A stretch of 64,000 bases of DNA from Agrobacterium rubi TR3 = NBRC 13261 (GCF_000739935.1 NZ_BBJU01000003.1:1-64000); one strand, 5' to 3'. Counted from the stretch's first letter, positions 16,451 to 25,863 are shown. Notes: a model not told the origin generated them from the sequence alone. A program made the numbers and translations.

Positions 16451-17758
16451 ATGCCGTTCAACAGCCCAGAAGAGCTAAACTTGTTTATTGAAATTATGAC
16501 CGTGGTTTTGCTCACCGTACTGAACGGTGTGCTTGCCATGTCCGAGCTTGCCGTTGTCTCCTCCAGACCGGCGAGGCTCAAAGTGCTTGCCGCACAAGGC
16601 AGCAGGGGCGCCGCCATGGCGCTCACCCTTGGAGAAAATCCCGGACGTTTTCTTTCCACCGTGCAGATCGGCATCACGCTTGTTGGCGTGCTCTCGGGTG
16701 CTTTTTCCGGTGCGACACTGGGTGCACGCTTCACCAGCTGGCTTCTGGAGCAGGGCGTGCCGGACCGTGCCGCCGATGCCATCGGCGTCGGCGTGGTGGT
16801 TGTCGCCATCACCTATCTATCGCTGATCGTTGGTGAACTGGTGCCGAAGCAAATTGCCTTGCGCGACCCTGAAAAGGTTGCCGTGCGCGTTTCGCCTGCC
16901 ATGGTCATGCTGTCGAAGATCGGCGCGCCGGTCGTCTGGCTGCTGGATCGCTCGGGCAAACTGCTGCTGGCCATCCTCGGCCATAGCGGCGAATCCAACG
17001 CATCGGTCACCGATGATGAAATTCGCACGGTTCTGGCCGAAGCCCATAGTGCCGGTGTGATCGAAACCGAGGAATCGGCGATGATCACCAGCGTCATGCG
17101 GCTTGCAGACCGCAATGCCCGTGGCCTGATGACGCCGCGTCGCGACGTGGAAGTGGTCGATATCGAGGATACGGCGGAAGAAATCCGCGAGCAGTTGCGC
17201 GCCACTCAGCGCTCTCGCTTGCCGGTGCGCAACGGTGCGTCCGACGAAATACTCGGCGTTCTCTTTGCCAAGGATGCCTTCGATGCGCTGGCGTTCGGCA
17301 AGGAACTCAACGTTCGTGAACTGCTGCGCGAAGTGCCTGTCGTGTCGGATTTGACCAGTGCTGTCGATGTGATCCAGTCGCTGCGCCGCTCGACCGTGCA
17401 TATGGTTCTTGTCTATGACGAATACGGCCATTTCGAAGGTATCATCAGTTCCGGCGACGTATTGGAAGCCATTACAGGTGCATTCCAGGAAGATGATGGT
17501 GAAGAGCCTGCCATGGTGGAGCGCGAAGACGGCAGCTTCCTCGTAGCCGGCTGGATGCCAGCCGACGAATTTGCCGACCGCATGGGTTTCCAGATTTCCG
17601 ACGACGCCGAATTCGAAACGGTGGCCGGTCTGGTTCTCGACGAGTTCCGTCGCTTGCCGGAGCTTGGCGAACACATTACCCGCAATGGCTTCCGTTTCGA
17701 GGTCATCGACCTTGACGGTCACCGCATCGACAAGGTGCTGGTCAGCCGGGCTGCCTGA
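16451..17758 (+). CDS. CorC/HlyC-type membrane protein with CBS domains
   Basis: About 435 residues in the CNNM/hemolysin-C superfamily: an N-terminal DUF21 membrane domain with three or four helices (LNGVLAMSELAVVSSR...IVGELVPKQIALRDP), a pair of CBS domains (from MTPRRDVEVVDIEDT through VYDEYGHFEGIISSGDVLEAI), and a C-terminal CorC/HlyC domain (SFLVAGWMPADEFADRMG). Relatives are implicated in magnesium or cobalt handling. The start is uncertain: ATG 16451 is used here; a TTG at 16481 has the better ribosome-binding site (AGAAGAG). Its stop overlaps the next start (TGATG). Confidence 0.85.
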   Translation: MPFNSPEELNLFIEIMTVVLLTVLNGVLAMSELAVVSSRPARLKVLAAQGSRGAAMALTLGENPGRFLSTVQIGITLVGVLSGAFSGATLGARFTSWLLEQGVPDRAADAIGVGVVVVAITYLSLIVGELVPKQIALRDPEKVAVRVSPAMVMLSKIGAPVVWLLDRSGKLLLAILGHSGESNASVTDDEIRTVLAEAHSAGVIETEESAMITSVMRLADRNARGLMTPRRDVEVVDIEDTAEEIREQLRATQRSRLPVRNGASDEILGVLFAKDAFDALAFGKELNVRELLREVPVVSDLTSAVDVIQSLRRSTVHMVLVYDEYGHFEGIISSGDVLEAITGAFQEDDGEEPAMVEREDGSFLVAGWMPADEFADRMGFQISDDAEFETVAGLVLDEFRRLPELGEHITRNGFRFEVIDLDGHRIDKVLVSRAA

Positions 17759-18351
17759 TGACATCGGGCGACCTCGATAAAGCACAGATCAGGCATGAGC
17801 GTCTCGCCCTGCGGGACGCTCTTTCCGTTGAAGAGCGCGTTGCCAAAAGTCTGAGCATTGCGGCCAAGGGTACAGATGCGCTGACCTTTGCTACTGGAAA
17901 GACCGTCTCTGGCTTCCTGCCGATCCGCTCCGAGGCGGATCTACGACCCTTGATGCAGGCCTTGCGCGCTCACGGTGCGCGTCTCTGCCTGCCGGTCATT
18001 CTGGACCGTGAGACGATTGTCTTTCGCGAGTTCGCGACGGGTGTGGAGCTGGTCAAAACCGGCTTCGGCACCACCGGCCCCGATGAAAACGCGGCGGTGC
18101 TGGACCCCGATATTCTGCTGGTGCCGCTATCGGCTTTCGACGCGGCAGGCCACCGGATCGGCTATGGCGCCGGGCATTACGACAGGGCAATCGCCAAACT
18201 CCACGCAAAAGGACTTGATACAACCCTTATCGGCATTGCATTCGACTGCCAGGAAGTGCCATCAGTGCCCGCGCAGCCGCACGATGTGGCGCTGGATGCC
18301 GTTCTGACCGAGAGCGGCATGCGTTACTTCAAGGGCAGGACGGCTGGATGA
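17758..18351 (+). CDS. ygfA: 5-formyltetrahydrofolate cyclo-ligase
   Basis: A 197-residue enzyme that converts 5-formyltetrahydrofolate to 5,10-methenyltetrahydrofolate using ATP. The N-terminal RHERLALRDAL basic segment and the diagnostic GYGAGHYDRAI motif near residue 140 (usually GYGGGYYDR) are present, as is VPLSAFD before it. It overlaps both neighbours by a few bases (start with the CorC gene, stop with the phosphoesterase gene), so the three genes are translationally coupled. Its link to the 6S RNA gene upstream is ancient in proteobacteria. Confidence 0.93.
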   Translation: MTSGDLDKAQIRHERLALRDALSVEERVAKSLSIAAKGTDALTFATGKTVSGFLPIRSEADLRPLMQALRAHGARLCLPVILDRETIVFREFATGVELVKTGFGTTGPDENAAVLDPDILLVPLSAFDAAGHRIGYGAGHYDRAIAKLHAKGLDTTLIGIAFDCQEVPSVPAQPHDVALDAVLTESGMRYFKGRTAG

Positions 18352-19172
18352 GACTTCTTTTTCTCGGGGATATGGTTGGCAAGTCGGGCCGCACGGCGGT
18401 GTGGGAGCGTCTTCCGGGGCTGATCTCCGACCTGAAACTGGATTTCGTCATCGTCAATGGCGAGAACGCCGCTGGCGGTTTCGGCATCACCGAGGAGATT
18501 TATCTCGAGACGATCAATGCCGGTGCCGATGTGGTCACGACCGGAAACCATGTCTGGGACCAGAAGGAAGCCGTGACGTTCTGCGAGCGGCACGACCAGT
18601 TCCTGCGGCCTGCCAATTACCCCAAGGGAACGCCCGGCAAGGGTTCCGGCCTATTTTATGGCCGCAATGGCGCGCGTATTCTTGTGGCCAACATCATGGG
18701 CCGCGTCTTCATGCACCCGGAACTGGACGATCCCTTTAGCTCGGCAGAAAGCATTCTGGGTGCCTGCCCGCTGGGTGAACAGGCGGATGCCATCGTGTTC
18801 GACTTTCACGCGGAAGCGACCAGCGAAAAGCAGTGCTTCGGCCATTTCGTAGACGGTCGCGCTAGCTTCGTCGTCGGCACCCACACGCATGTGCCGACCG
18901 CTGACGCGCAAATCCTGAACGGCGGCACGGCCTATATGTCAGATGCTGGCATGTGCGGCGATTACGATTCCTCGCTCGGCATGGAAAAGGAAGAGCCGAT
19001 CAACCGGTTCATTTCCAAAATGCCCAAAGGCCGCTTCGAAGCGGCGAGCGGTCCCGCGACCATCTGTGGCGTTGGTGTAGAGATTTCGGATCGCACGGGA
19101 CTGGCGGAGAAGATCGCGCCGCTGCGAATGGGGCCAAGATTGGCAGAGACGGTTCCGGCTTTTTGGGCTTGA
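18348..19172 (+). CDS. YmdB/TIGR00282-type metallophosphoesterase
   Basis: A 274-residue dinuclear metal phosphoesterase. Metal ligands are visible in order: GDMVGKSG (residue 7 Asp), NGENAAGG near 37–44, GNHVWD near 65–70 and GTHTHVPTAD near 177–186. The Bacillus member YmdB hydrolyses cyclic nucleotides and alters RNA turnover and biofilm choice; the role in alphaproteobacteria is unknown. The start overlaps the cyclo-ligase stop (ATGA). Confidence 0.88.
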   Translation: MRLLFLGDMVGKSGRTAVWERLPGLISDLKLDFVIVNGENAAGGFGITEEIYLETINAGADVVTTGNHVWDQKEAVTFCERHDQFLRPANYPKGTPGKGSGLFYGRNGARILVANIMGRVFMHPELDDPFSSAESILGACPLGEQADAIVFDFHAEATSEKQCFGHFVDGRASFVVGTHTHVPTADAQILNGGTAYMSDAGMCGDYDSSLGMEKEEPINRFISKMPKGRFEAASGPATICGVGVEISDRTGLAEKIAPLRMGPRLAETVPAFWA

Positions 19173-19198
19173 TGCTTGTTATTATATGGCGCCGGGTG

Positions 19199-19362
19199 GG
19201 GCTTACCCCCCCTCTGTCCTGCCGGACATCTCCCCCTCAGGTGGGGAGATCGACTTGCGGCAGCCTTTCGGCCACTTCTAACGTTGGAAGTGAAGCGGCG
19301 TCAGAGCGCCCAGCCGATCTCCCAACCTGAGGGGGAAATGCCGGCAGGCAAAGGGGGGTGAA
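19199..19362. repeat. RIME-like intergenic palindromic element
   Basis: A non-coding block bounded by CCCCCCTCTGTCCTGCCGG on the left and CCGGCAGGCAAAGGGGGG on the right, with inner arms TCTCCCCCTCAGGTGGGGAGATCG and CGATCTCCCAACCTGAGGGGGA. This nested-palindrome design fits the Rhizobium intergenic mosaic elements. The centre also holds the small hairpin ACTTC-taacgtt-GGAAGT. Assignment by pattern memory. Confidence 0.7.
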
Positions 19363-19494
19363 CCCTACCCGCCAACCTCACCATACCCACCTCCAATGAC
19401 GACATTGTGAGCGGCATCCCGCTCTTGCTTCTGGACGATCTTCCAACCTTGCCGCATCCTTTCCTCACTCATCTCGTTTCCGGGAGTGGTGTTG

Positions 19495-20346
19495 ATGCTT
19501 CGCATGCTCATTCTTGCAGTGTCAGGGCTTTTGATTGCTGGCGCCGCATCGGCTCAGCAGCAGCCGAGCCGTCCCTCCGTCAACCGCCCGCCCATCAGCC
19601 AATGTCAGGCCATTGCCCAAAATCTGCCCGGCGTGACCTTTGCAAGCGTCAAGTCTGCGGATGTCCGACTGGCTCAATCCACGGCGAAGGAAGAGGTGGC
19701 GATACAATATATCGCTCACTCGACATTTCTGATCACCTCGCCGGAAGGCGTGACCATTGCCACTGATTATAATGGCGTCTACCGCCCGCCCGTTACGCCA
19801 ACCGTCGTGACGATGAACAATGCGCATTCGACGCATTATACGATGCACCCTGACCCCGGCATCAAACATGTTCTGCATGGCTGGAGCGATGTGCCGGGCG
19901 AAAAAGCGGTGCATAAATTGCAGGTTGGAGATGTCTATATCCGTAATGTCACCTCAGACATCCGCAATCGCTGGGGCGGCGGTGGGCTGTTGCAGAAGGA
20001 TGGAAATTCGATCTTCATTTTCGAGGTCGCAGGCCTTTGCATCGGTCATCTCGGCCATCTGCATTATGAGCTGACGGAGACGCAATATGCCGAAATCGGC
20101 CGTCTGGATGTGCTGATGGTGCCGGTAGATGGTGGATTGACGATGGGCTCTGACAGTATGAGCCGGATCGTGAAGCGGCTGCGTTCCGCCTTGATCCTCC
20201 CGATGCACCAGCCAAGCGCGCTCAAGCAGTTTCTGGTGACGTTTGGAGCGCAGTTCAAGATTGCCTATGCCAGCAGCCCCGTGATCAGCGTTTCCATGAG
20301 AAACCTTCCCCGCCAGCCGCAAATCCTCGTGCCGCAAGGCATGTGA
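19495..20346 (+). CDS. Exported metallo-beta-lactamase-fold protein, UlaG-like
   Basis: A 283-residue protein with a cleavable signal peptide (MLILAVSGLLIAGAASA-QQQ). The core IQYIAHSTFLITSPEGVTIATDY, then GHLGHLHYELT and LILPMHQ, follows the strand order of the beta-lactamase-like fold of the UlaG group. The canonical HxHxDH metal motif is replaced by NNAHSTHYT, so the metal site is either incomplete or altered. It should act in the periplasm. ATG 19495 chosen because GGGAG lies eight bases upstream. Substrate unknown. Confidence 0.75.
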   Translation: MLRMLILAVSGLLIAGAASAQQQPSRPSVNRPPISQCQAIAQNLPGVTFASVKSADVRLAQSTAKEEVAIQYIAHSTFLITSPEGVTIATDYNGVYRPPVTPTVVTMNNAHSTHYTMHPDPGIKHVLHGWSDVPGEKAVHKLQVGDVYIRNVTSDIRNRWGGGGLLQKDGNSIFIFEVAGLCIGHLGHLHYELTETQYAEIGRLDVLMVPVDGGLTMGSDSMSRIVKRLRSALILPMHQPSALKQFLVTFGAQFKIAYASSPVISVSMRNLPRQPQILVPQGM

Positions 20347-20369
20347 AAGGTGACTGGCGGGGGCTGTCG

Positions 20370-20873
20370 TTATGCGAAGGTCAGGTGCTGTCTAACACCG
20401 ATATCCGGTGTCTTGTCATCCGACAGGTTTGCCTTGGCGATTTCCCAGCCGAATTTCAGCGTGCTGTCAGTGGATGCCCAAATCTCGGCATCATCGACAT
20501 GCAAGGCGAGCATTGTGAGATCTGGGTCACTCTTCCCATGTTCGTACCAGGCAGCGGTGACGGAGTTCCAATATTCGTCCAGTTTCGCTTTGTCTTCGCG
20601 AACTTCCAGCTTGCCGGAGAGGCAGGCATGATAATCGTGATCCTTGCCGATGACGCAAAAATGGGCGCGCGCGCCGGACTTCAGTGTCTGGACGAGATCG
20701 GAACTCTTCTTGGTGAAAAACCAGATGGTATTGGTCTTGGGATCGGCATGAGGTGCCATTGGTTGCATGTGGTTGTGGAGGCCTTCAAGGCCCAGCATAC
20801 CGGCATGCACGGAATTGATTTCGTCCCAAAGCTGACGGGCAGGGGCGTCGCGTGCTTCACTCAGACTGACCAT
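20370..20873 (-). CDS. Pyridoxamine 5'-phosphate oxidase-like general stress protein
   Basis: A 167-residue split-barrel flavin-binding-type protein of the general stress protein 26 group (SLSEARDAPARQLWDEINSVHAGMLG... then WFFTKKSSDLVQTLKSGARAHFCVIG, AEIWAST...KFGWEIAKA). Family members bind FMN, FAD or F420; catalytic role here unknown. ATG 20873 has AAGGAGA upstream. A GGAAC-N16-CGTT promoter lies about 80 bases upstream, so it is predicted to belong to the EcfG stress regulon. Confidence 0.82.
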   Translation of the reverse strand: MVSLSEARDAPARQLWDEINSVHAGMLGLEGLHNHMQPMAPHADPKTNTIWFFTKKSSDLVQTLKSGARAHFCVIGKDHDYHACLSGKLEVREDKAKLDEYWNSVTAAWYEHGKSDPDLTMLALHVDDAEIWASTDSTLKFGWEIAKANLSDDKTPDIGVRQHLTFA

Positions 20874-20950
20874 TGAATGTGTCTCCTTCACGTTTCTCGT
20901 TATCTGTTACGATCAGCGGGCAAGGCTGCCTGCTTTCGTACTGGTAACCA

Positions 20951-20975
20951 AACGGCGAGAGTACATTTCAGTTCC
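20951..20975 (-). promoter_or_regulatory. EcfG-type promoter of the pyridoxamine oxidase-like gene
   Basis: On the minus strand GGAAC (20975–20971), 16 bases, CGTT (20954–20951): exact match to the alphaproteobacterial general-stress consensus. Confidence 0.65.
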
Positions 20976-21107
20976 CTAAAGCGTTTCCTGTTAACCGGAA
21001 CAGGTCTCCTCATGTGTTGCGAGAAGAGTGGACCTGTGGGCTTGAACAGCCGGGCCATCGCACTTATAAGCACCGCAATCCAAACAAACGATCCGATCAG
21101 GGGTGCC

Positions 21108-21854
21108 ATGGCTGGCCATTCACAGTTCAAGAACATCATGCATCGCAAGGGAAAACAGGATTCGATCCGTTCGAAGATGTTCTCCAAACTCGCGCGTGAA
21201 ATCACCGTTGCTGCCAAGTCCGGTCTGCCGGATGTAAGCATGAACGCCGCGTTGCGTCTGGCGGTCCAGAACGCCAAGGCGCAGTCCATGCCCAAGGACA
21301 ATATCGACCGCGCCATCAAGAAGGCGTCGGGCGCGGATGCCGAGAACTACGATTATGTGCGTTACGAAGGGTACGGCCCCGGCGGCACGGCGGTCATCGT
21401 CGAAGCGTTGACGGACAACCGCAACCGCACGGCCTCCAATGTTCGTTCGATCTTCACCAAGGCCGGCGGCGCACTGGGCGAAACGGGTTCCGTTTCCTTC
21501 TCCTTCGACCGCGTCGGCGAAATCACCTACAAGGCCTCGGTCGGCGATGCCGATACCGTCATGGAAGCCGCTATCGAAGCCGGTGCCGACGACGTGGAAA
21601 GCAGCGAAGATGGCCATACCATCATCTGTGGTTTTGAAGCGATGAACGAAGTGTCTAAGGCGCTCGAAAGCGTTCTGGGAGAAGCCGAAAGCGTCAAGTC
21701 CATCTGGAAGCCGCAGAACACGGTGCCGGTGGATGAAGAAAAAGCACAGTCGCTGATGAAGCTGATCGACAACCTCGAAGACGATGACGATGTTCAGAGC
21801 GTCTACTCGAACTTCGAAGTCTCAGAGGAAATCATGGCCAAGCTTTCGGCCTGA
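21108..21854 (+). CDS. yebC: YebC/PmpR/TACO1-family protein
   Basis: A 248-residue protein starting [23 protein letters not shown], with [18 protein letters not shown] and the [20 protein letters not shown] segment diagnostic of the family. Members were described as transcriptional regulators; more recent work on YebC and its mitochondrial homologue TACO1 points to help for ribosomes translating proline-rich stretches. ATG 21108 gives the standard family length. Followed by its own terminator. Confidence 0.93.
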   Translation: MAGHSQFKNIMHRKGKQDSIRSKMFSKLAREITVAAKSGLPDVSMNAALRLAVQNAKAQSMPKDNIDRAIKKASGADAENYDYVRYEGYGPGGTAVIVEALTDNRNRTASNVRSIFTKAGGALGETGSVSFSFDRVGEITYKASVGDADTVMEAAIEAGADDVESSEDGHTIICGFEAMNEVSKALESVLGEAESVKSIWKPQNTVPVDEEKAQSLMKLIDNLEDDDDVQSVYSNFEVSEEIMAKLSA

Positions 21855-21879
21855 TATTTTCGCCCTGAAGAATGCAGAG

Positions 21880-21904
21880 GCCTCCGGCAGCAATGCGCGG
21901 AGGC
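21880..21904 (+). terminator. Terminator of yebC
   Basis: GCCTCCG-gcagcaatgcg-CGGAGGC followed by TTTTCTTTTT. Confidence 0.85.
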
Positions 21905-21984
21905 TTTTCTTTTTCAGTCGCTTTTTGCTATCAAAGATATTATTTCTGCCTTCGGTTTATTTTTTTGTCTTTTTATTCCGTTGG

Positions 21985-22698
21985 ATGGAGAGCGTTTTGG
22001 GCGCAACGACGATCGTCAGGCTGGTGGGGTGGTGCTTTCTGGTGTTGGGGCTTGTGTTTGCCGCGGCTGGCGCTGGCCTGTTTTATTACGACAACCAGTT
22101 TGCGGCGCGCGCATTGCGGGCTGAAGGTGTGGTCTCGGACCTCGTTCGCAAAAGAGACGAAACGGGCTACACCGCGATCGTTCGCTTTACTGACGCCCAG
22201 AGTCAGCAGCAGGAAATGGCGGATCGAATGAGCTCCAGCCCGCCGCGCTTTTCGCGCGGAGACAAGGTGGATATTCTGTACGATCCGCAATCACCGTCAA
22301 GCGCGCTGATCGATGATGTCCAAGGCCGTTATTTTTTGCCCGGCATGTTTGGTGGGTTGGGGATCATTTTCACGATCCTCGGCGGTGCCATGGTTCTCGT
22401 GCTTTTTTTCAGGAAGCGTCGCAATGCCTGGCTGCTACGCTTCGGGCAGCCTGTGGAGGCGGATTTTCTGCATGTGTTTCGGGATGAGAAGCTGAATGTG
22501 AACGGTGCCAACCCGTTTCGTGTGGTTGCGCAGGGTGCCGACCCCACAAACGGGCGCATAAGGCGCTACGAAAGCGGCCCGATATGGGTCGATCCGACGG
22601 ATCAGTTACAAGGCCGAAAACTGCGGGTTTTGGTCGATCCGAAAAAGCCCGAGCATCACATGATCGACTTGACCGATGTCGTCAGCGGTCCCGCATGA
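21985..22698 (+). CDS. DUF3592-domain membrane protein
   Basis: A 237-residue protein with an N-terminal membrane helix (LVGWCFLVLGLVFAAAGAGLFYY), a soluble domain with the DUF3592 pattern (GVVSDLVRKRDETGYTAIVRFTD ... GDKVDILYDPQSPSSALID) and a second helix pair (FGGLGIIFTILGGAMVLVLFF) followed by a cytosolic tail. Function unknown. ATG 21985 starts just before the first helix; upstream in-frame codons run through the yebC terminator and were rejected. Confidence 0.75.
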   Translation: MESVLGATTIVRLVGWCFLVLGLVFAAAGAGLFYYDNQFAARALRAEGVVSDLVRKRDETGYTAIVRFTDAQSQQQEMADRMSSSPPRFSRGDKVDILYDPQSPSSALIDDVQGRYFLPGMFGGLGIIFTILGGAMVLVLFFRKRRNAWLLRFGQPVEADFLHVFRDEKLNVNGANPFRVVAQGADPTNGRIRRYESGPIWVDPTDQLQGRKLRVLVDPKKPEHHMIDLTDVVSGPA

Positions 22699-22726
22699 CT
22701 GCGAGATCGCTTTGAACTGAATGCCG

Positions 22727-23728
22727 TTAGGCGGCCTGTCTCAGGCCGCTGCGAACTTCGGCGAAGACTTCGACCGAGCGAAGGCGTTTTTGGATGTCGT
22801 GAACCGGCATCGAGACGATCAGCTCGTCCGCATCGGTGGCCGACAGGAATTCGCCGAGTTTTTGCTCGACTGTCGCGTGAGAACCGACCACTGCGTATCT
22901 GAGCGTATGATCCACCGTGATGCGCTCCATGTCGCTCCAGTAATCATCCATATTGTCGACGGGTCGTGGGAACTGAGTGCGGACATTCTTTCGCAGATTG
23001 ACGAATTGCTGCTGCGCCGAGGTGAACAGATGTTCCGCTTCATCGTCGGTATCTGCCCCGACACCCATGACGCCAACCATGACATAGGGCTTTTTCAGTG
23101 TTGCCGATGGCTGGAAGCGTTCGCGGTAGATCGCGATGGCGTCCATCAGCATGTCTGGCGCGAAGTGCGATGCAAAGGAGTAAGGCAGGCCGAGCATCGC
23201 TGCCAAATGCGCGCTATAGGTGCTGGAACCCAACAGCCATATCGGCACATTGGAGTTCATGCCGGGCACAGATAGAATGGCCTGGTCCGGCTGTGGTGCG
23301 CCGAGATATTGTTGCAGCTCGATAATATCGTGCGGAAAGTTTTCAGCACCGGCATCGAGATTGCGCCGCAGCGCGCGGGCTGTGCGCATGTCGGTGCCGG
23401 GCGCACGACCAAGGCCGAGATCGACGCGACCCGGCAGGAGGGCGTCCAGTGTACCGAACTGTTCGGCAATGACGAGGGGCGAGTGATTGGGCAGCATGAC
23501 GCCGCCGGAGCCGACGCGGATGCGCGATGTTGCAGCACCAACGTGAGCGATGACGATCGCGGTCGCGGCGCTGGCGATGCCCGGCATGCCGTGATGTTCG
23601 GCAAGCCAGATGCGCTCATAGCCCTGTTCTTCGGCCTTGATCGCCATGCGGCGCGAATTGTCAAGCGCCTTGCTCGCGTTCTCGCCTTCACCGATGGGCG
23701 ACAGATCGAGAATGGAAAAAGGAATCAT
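22727..23728 (-). CDS. Luciferase-like (LLM) flavin-dependent oxidoreductase
   Basis: A 333-residue protein of the bacterial luciferase superfamily, MsnO8/YhbW-like subgroup, beginning [25 protein letters not shown]. The segments [43 protein letters not shown] and [13 protein letters not shown] form the flavin-binding barrel. These enzymes use reduced FMN and oxygen; the substrate cannot be predicted. The C-terminus [14 protein letters not shown] is typical. It stands alone on the minus strand. Confidence 0.88.
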   Translation of the reverse strand: MIPFSILDLSPIGEGENASKALDNSRRMAIKAEEQGYERIWLAEHHGMPGIASAATAIVIAHVGAATSRIRVGSGGVMLPNHSPLVIAEQFGTLDALLPGRVDLGLGRAPGTDMRTARALRRNLDAGAENFPHDIIELQQYLGAPQPDQAILSVPGMNSNVPIWLLGSSTYSAHLAAMLGLPYSFASHFAPDMLMDAIAIYRERFQPSATLKKPYVMVGVMGVGADTDDEAEHLFTSAQQQFVNLRKNVRTQFPRPVDNMDDYWSDMERITVDHTLRYAVVGSHATVEQKLGEFLSATDADELIVSMPVHDIQKRLRSVEVFAEVRSGLRQAA

Positions 23729-23971
23729 AGGACGCTCCTGATGCGTTTCGTGTTGTGCAAGATGTAAGTTTTATGGCCGAATTTGCCAGTGCAATCGCGC
23801 CGAATTGAACGATGGATCAAAAAAACTGGTGCACCGCTGAGACGGTTTGCAACCGAAAAATCCAGCGAGGTTTTATCGCCCTCTGTGCAATCCCATCTGC
23901 CTTCTTTGGCAATGTTGTCGTTTTGTTCACTTATCGCTGGCAGGTTTTGACCCTTGAGGATAGGGTGCCAT

Positions 23972-24484
23972 ATGCAAAATGCGATTCGAATTATCGGGAT
24001 AGATCCCGGACTGCGGCGAATGGGCTGGGGCATCATCGAAACACTGGGCAACAGCCTGCGTTTCGTGGCCTCCGGCACTGTCACGTCGGATGGCGATATG
24101 GACTTGGCTTCGCGTCTTTGCCAGCTGCATGACGGGCTGTCGGATATCGTGCATTCCCATCAACCGCATGAGGCGGCGGTGGAGCAGACCTTCGTCAACA
24201 AGGACGCCGTCGCAACGCTGAAGCTTGGTCAGGCACGTGGCATTGCCATGCTGGTTCCTGCGCGCGCCGGTTTGCCGGTTGCCGAATATGCCCCCAACGC
24301 CGTCAAGAAGGCGGTGATTGGCGTCGGCCATGGCGAAAAGCAGCAGATCCATATGATGCTCAAAATTCTGATGCCCAAGGCTGAGTTCAAGGGCAACGAT
24401 GCAGCCGATGCCCTTGCCATCGCCATTTGCCACGCCCACAACCGCGCAAGCGAGCGCATGCGCCGCGTGCTGGCGGGCGGCTGA
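23972..24484 (+). CDS. ruvC: Holliday junction resolvase RuvC
   Basis: A 170-residue endonuclease that cuts Holliday junctions during recombinational repair. Acidic catalytic residues are visible in [11 protein letters not shown] (Asp near residue 9), [10 protein letters not shown] (Glu near 69) and [14 protein letters not shown] (two Asp near 142–145). ATG 23972 fits the family start and follows GAGGATAGGG. First gene of a ruvC–ruvA–(vapBC)–ruvB run. Confidence 0.96.
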   Translation: MQNAIRIIGIDPGLRRMGWGIIETLGNSLRFVASGTVTSDGDMDLASRLCQLHDGLSDIVHSHQPHEAAVEQTFVNKDAVATLKLGQARGIAMLVPARAGLPVAEYAPNAVKKAVIGVGHGEKQQIHMMLKILMPKAEFKGNDAADALAIAICHAHNRASERMRRVLAGG

Positions 24485-24508
24485 TTTCCTCTTTTCACAG
24501 GCGTTACC

Positions 24509-25126
24509 ATGATCGGAAAACTCAAAGGCACCATCGATGAAATCGGCGACGACCATGTGGTCGTGGACGTGCACGGTGTGTGTTACGTGGCCTATTGCTC
24601 GGCGCGCACCCTGTCTCGGCTGGGATCGGCGGGGGAAGCCGTCGTTCTCTTCATCGAGACCTATGTGCGCGAAGACCAGTTGCGGCTTTTCGGGTTCCTG
24701 ACCGCTCTGGAACGGGAATGGTTCAACCTGTTGCAGAGTGTTCAGGGTGTGGGTGCCAAGGTTGCACTAGCCGTGCTGTCGACGCTGACGCCGTCTGAGT
24801 TGGCCAATGCGATTGCGCTTCAGGACAAGGTCGTGGTGTCGCGTGCGCCTGGTGTCGGGCCGAAGGTGGCGGTGCGTATCGTCACAGAGCTTCGCAACAA
24901 GGCTCCGGCTTTCGCGGGCGAGGCGTCCGGCTCTATCGGCTTCAAGCAGGAACTTGGTGAAGGCGTCGCGTCCGCGCCGGTGGCCGATGCCGTCTCGGCG
25001 CTCACCAATCTCGGTTATTCTCGCGACCAGGCCGCCAATGCGGTTGCAGCGGCGCTGAAGAACGGGGGAGAGGGTGGCGATAGCGCCAAGCTGATCCGGC
25101 TGGGGTTGAAGGAGCTTTCGCGATAA
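24509..25126 (+). CDS. ruvA: Holliday junction helicase subunit RuvA
   Basis: A 205-residue DNA-binding protein that forms the tetramer recognising four-way junctions and loading RuvB. Standard domains: N-terminal OB fold ([24 protein letters not shown]), two helix-hairpin-helix motifs ([17 protein letters not shown] and [16 protein letters not shown]) and the C-terminal three-helix RuvB-contact domain ([20 protein letters not shown]). It begins 24 bases after ruvC. Confidence 0.96.
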   Translation: MIGKLKGTIDEIGDDHVVVDVHGVCYVAYCSARTLSRLGSAGEAVVLFIETYVREDQLRLFGFLTALEREWFNLLQSVQGVGAKVALAVLSTLTPSELANAIALQDKVVVSRAPGVGPKVAVRIVTELRNKAPAFAGEASGSIGFKQELGEGVASAPVADAVSALTNLGYSRDQAANAVAAALKNGGEGGDSAKLIRLGLKELSR

Positions 25127-25180
25127 GCCTTCCTGTGTTATTTTCCTTACAATTTCCAAAAAGTAAGAAAGTTTGCGATC

Positions 25181-25459
25181 ATGGGATTTCAGACCACCAT
25201 CACATCCAAAGGACAGATGACTGTTCCGAAGAGCGTTCGCGAACAGCTTGACATCAGACCAGGTGACAAATGCTATGTCTGGGTCCGTAACCGTGAGATG
25301 GTCGTCGTGCCGCGCAACCAGTCATTCAACGATTTGGCCGGTTTGCTAGGTGCTCCACCGAACGGCAGGAAGCTGACGATTGACGACATGAATCCTGCGA
25401 TCGGGTATTCGGTGTCTGCAGCTTATGGGGAATCAATGCGCAACGAGGATGATGAATGA
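25181..25459 (+). CDS. vapB: AbrB/MazE/SpoVT-type antitoxin (VapB-like)
   Basis: A 92-residue protein whose first 50 residues form a swapped-hairpin AbrB domain (TTITSKGQMTVPKSVREQLDIRPGD, then VRNREMVVVPR). The tail, with a LAGLL segment and acidic end, is the kind that wraps a PIN toxin. It overlaps the toxin gene by four bases. The pair sits between ruvA (54-base gap) and ruvB. Local base composition is less GC-rich than ruvA or ruvB, suggesting acquisition by transfer. Confidence 0.85.
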   Translation: MGFQTTITSKGQMTVPKSVREQLDIRPGDKCYVWVRNREMVVVPRNQSFNDLAGLLGAPPNGRKLTIDDMNPAIGYSVSAAYGESMRNEDDE

Positions 25460-25863
25460 GCGGTCGATTTGGTATCGATACGAATATTCTTCTGCGTATT
25501 GCCGTCAACGATGATCCTGCTCAAAGGGACTGCGTCGTAAACTTTATAAACGAGCTCGGGGAGAACGATACGCTGGTCGTTGGTGTGGTCGTGATGATTG
25601 AAACGGCTTGGGTTTTGGAGCGGTTTTATGGCTACTCCAAAAACGCCGTTCTTGATTTTATTCAGGCTATCCTCGAACGTCGTGAAATCGAGGTGCCGGA
25701 TTATGAAGTGGTCGGTAACGCGATCGATATTTGCCGCAATTCCGGCGCGGATTTTTCCGATGCCGTCATTTCGGAAATGAACAGAGTGGCTGGCTGCACC
25801 GTGACCTATACATTCGACCAGAAAGCGGCGCGTAAAATACCCGAAATGGAAATGCTGACATGA
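25456..25863 (+). CDS. vapC: PIN-domain ribonuclease toxin (VapC-like)
   Basis: A 135-residue PIN-domain protein. The acidic quartet is visible: Asp in [11 protein letters not shown] (residue 8), Glu in [11 protein letters not shown] (about 50), Asp in ADFSDAVIS (about 100) and a further Asp in YTFDQKAA. VapC proteins cut specific tRNAs or rRNA. Translation should be coupled to vapB upstream and to ruvB downstream, whose ATG overlaps the vapC stop (ATGA). The RNA target is unknown. Confidence 0.87.
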   Translation: MSGRFGIDTNILLRIAVNDDPAQRDCVVNFINELGENDTLVVGVVVMIETAWVLERFYGYSKNAVLDFIQAILERREIEVPDYEVVGNAIDICRNSGADFSDAVISEMNRVAGCTVTYTFDQKAARKIPEMEMLT

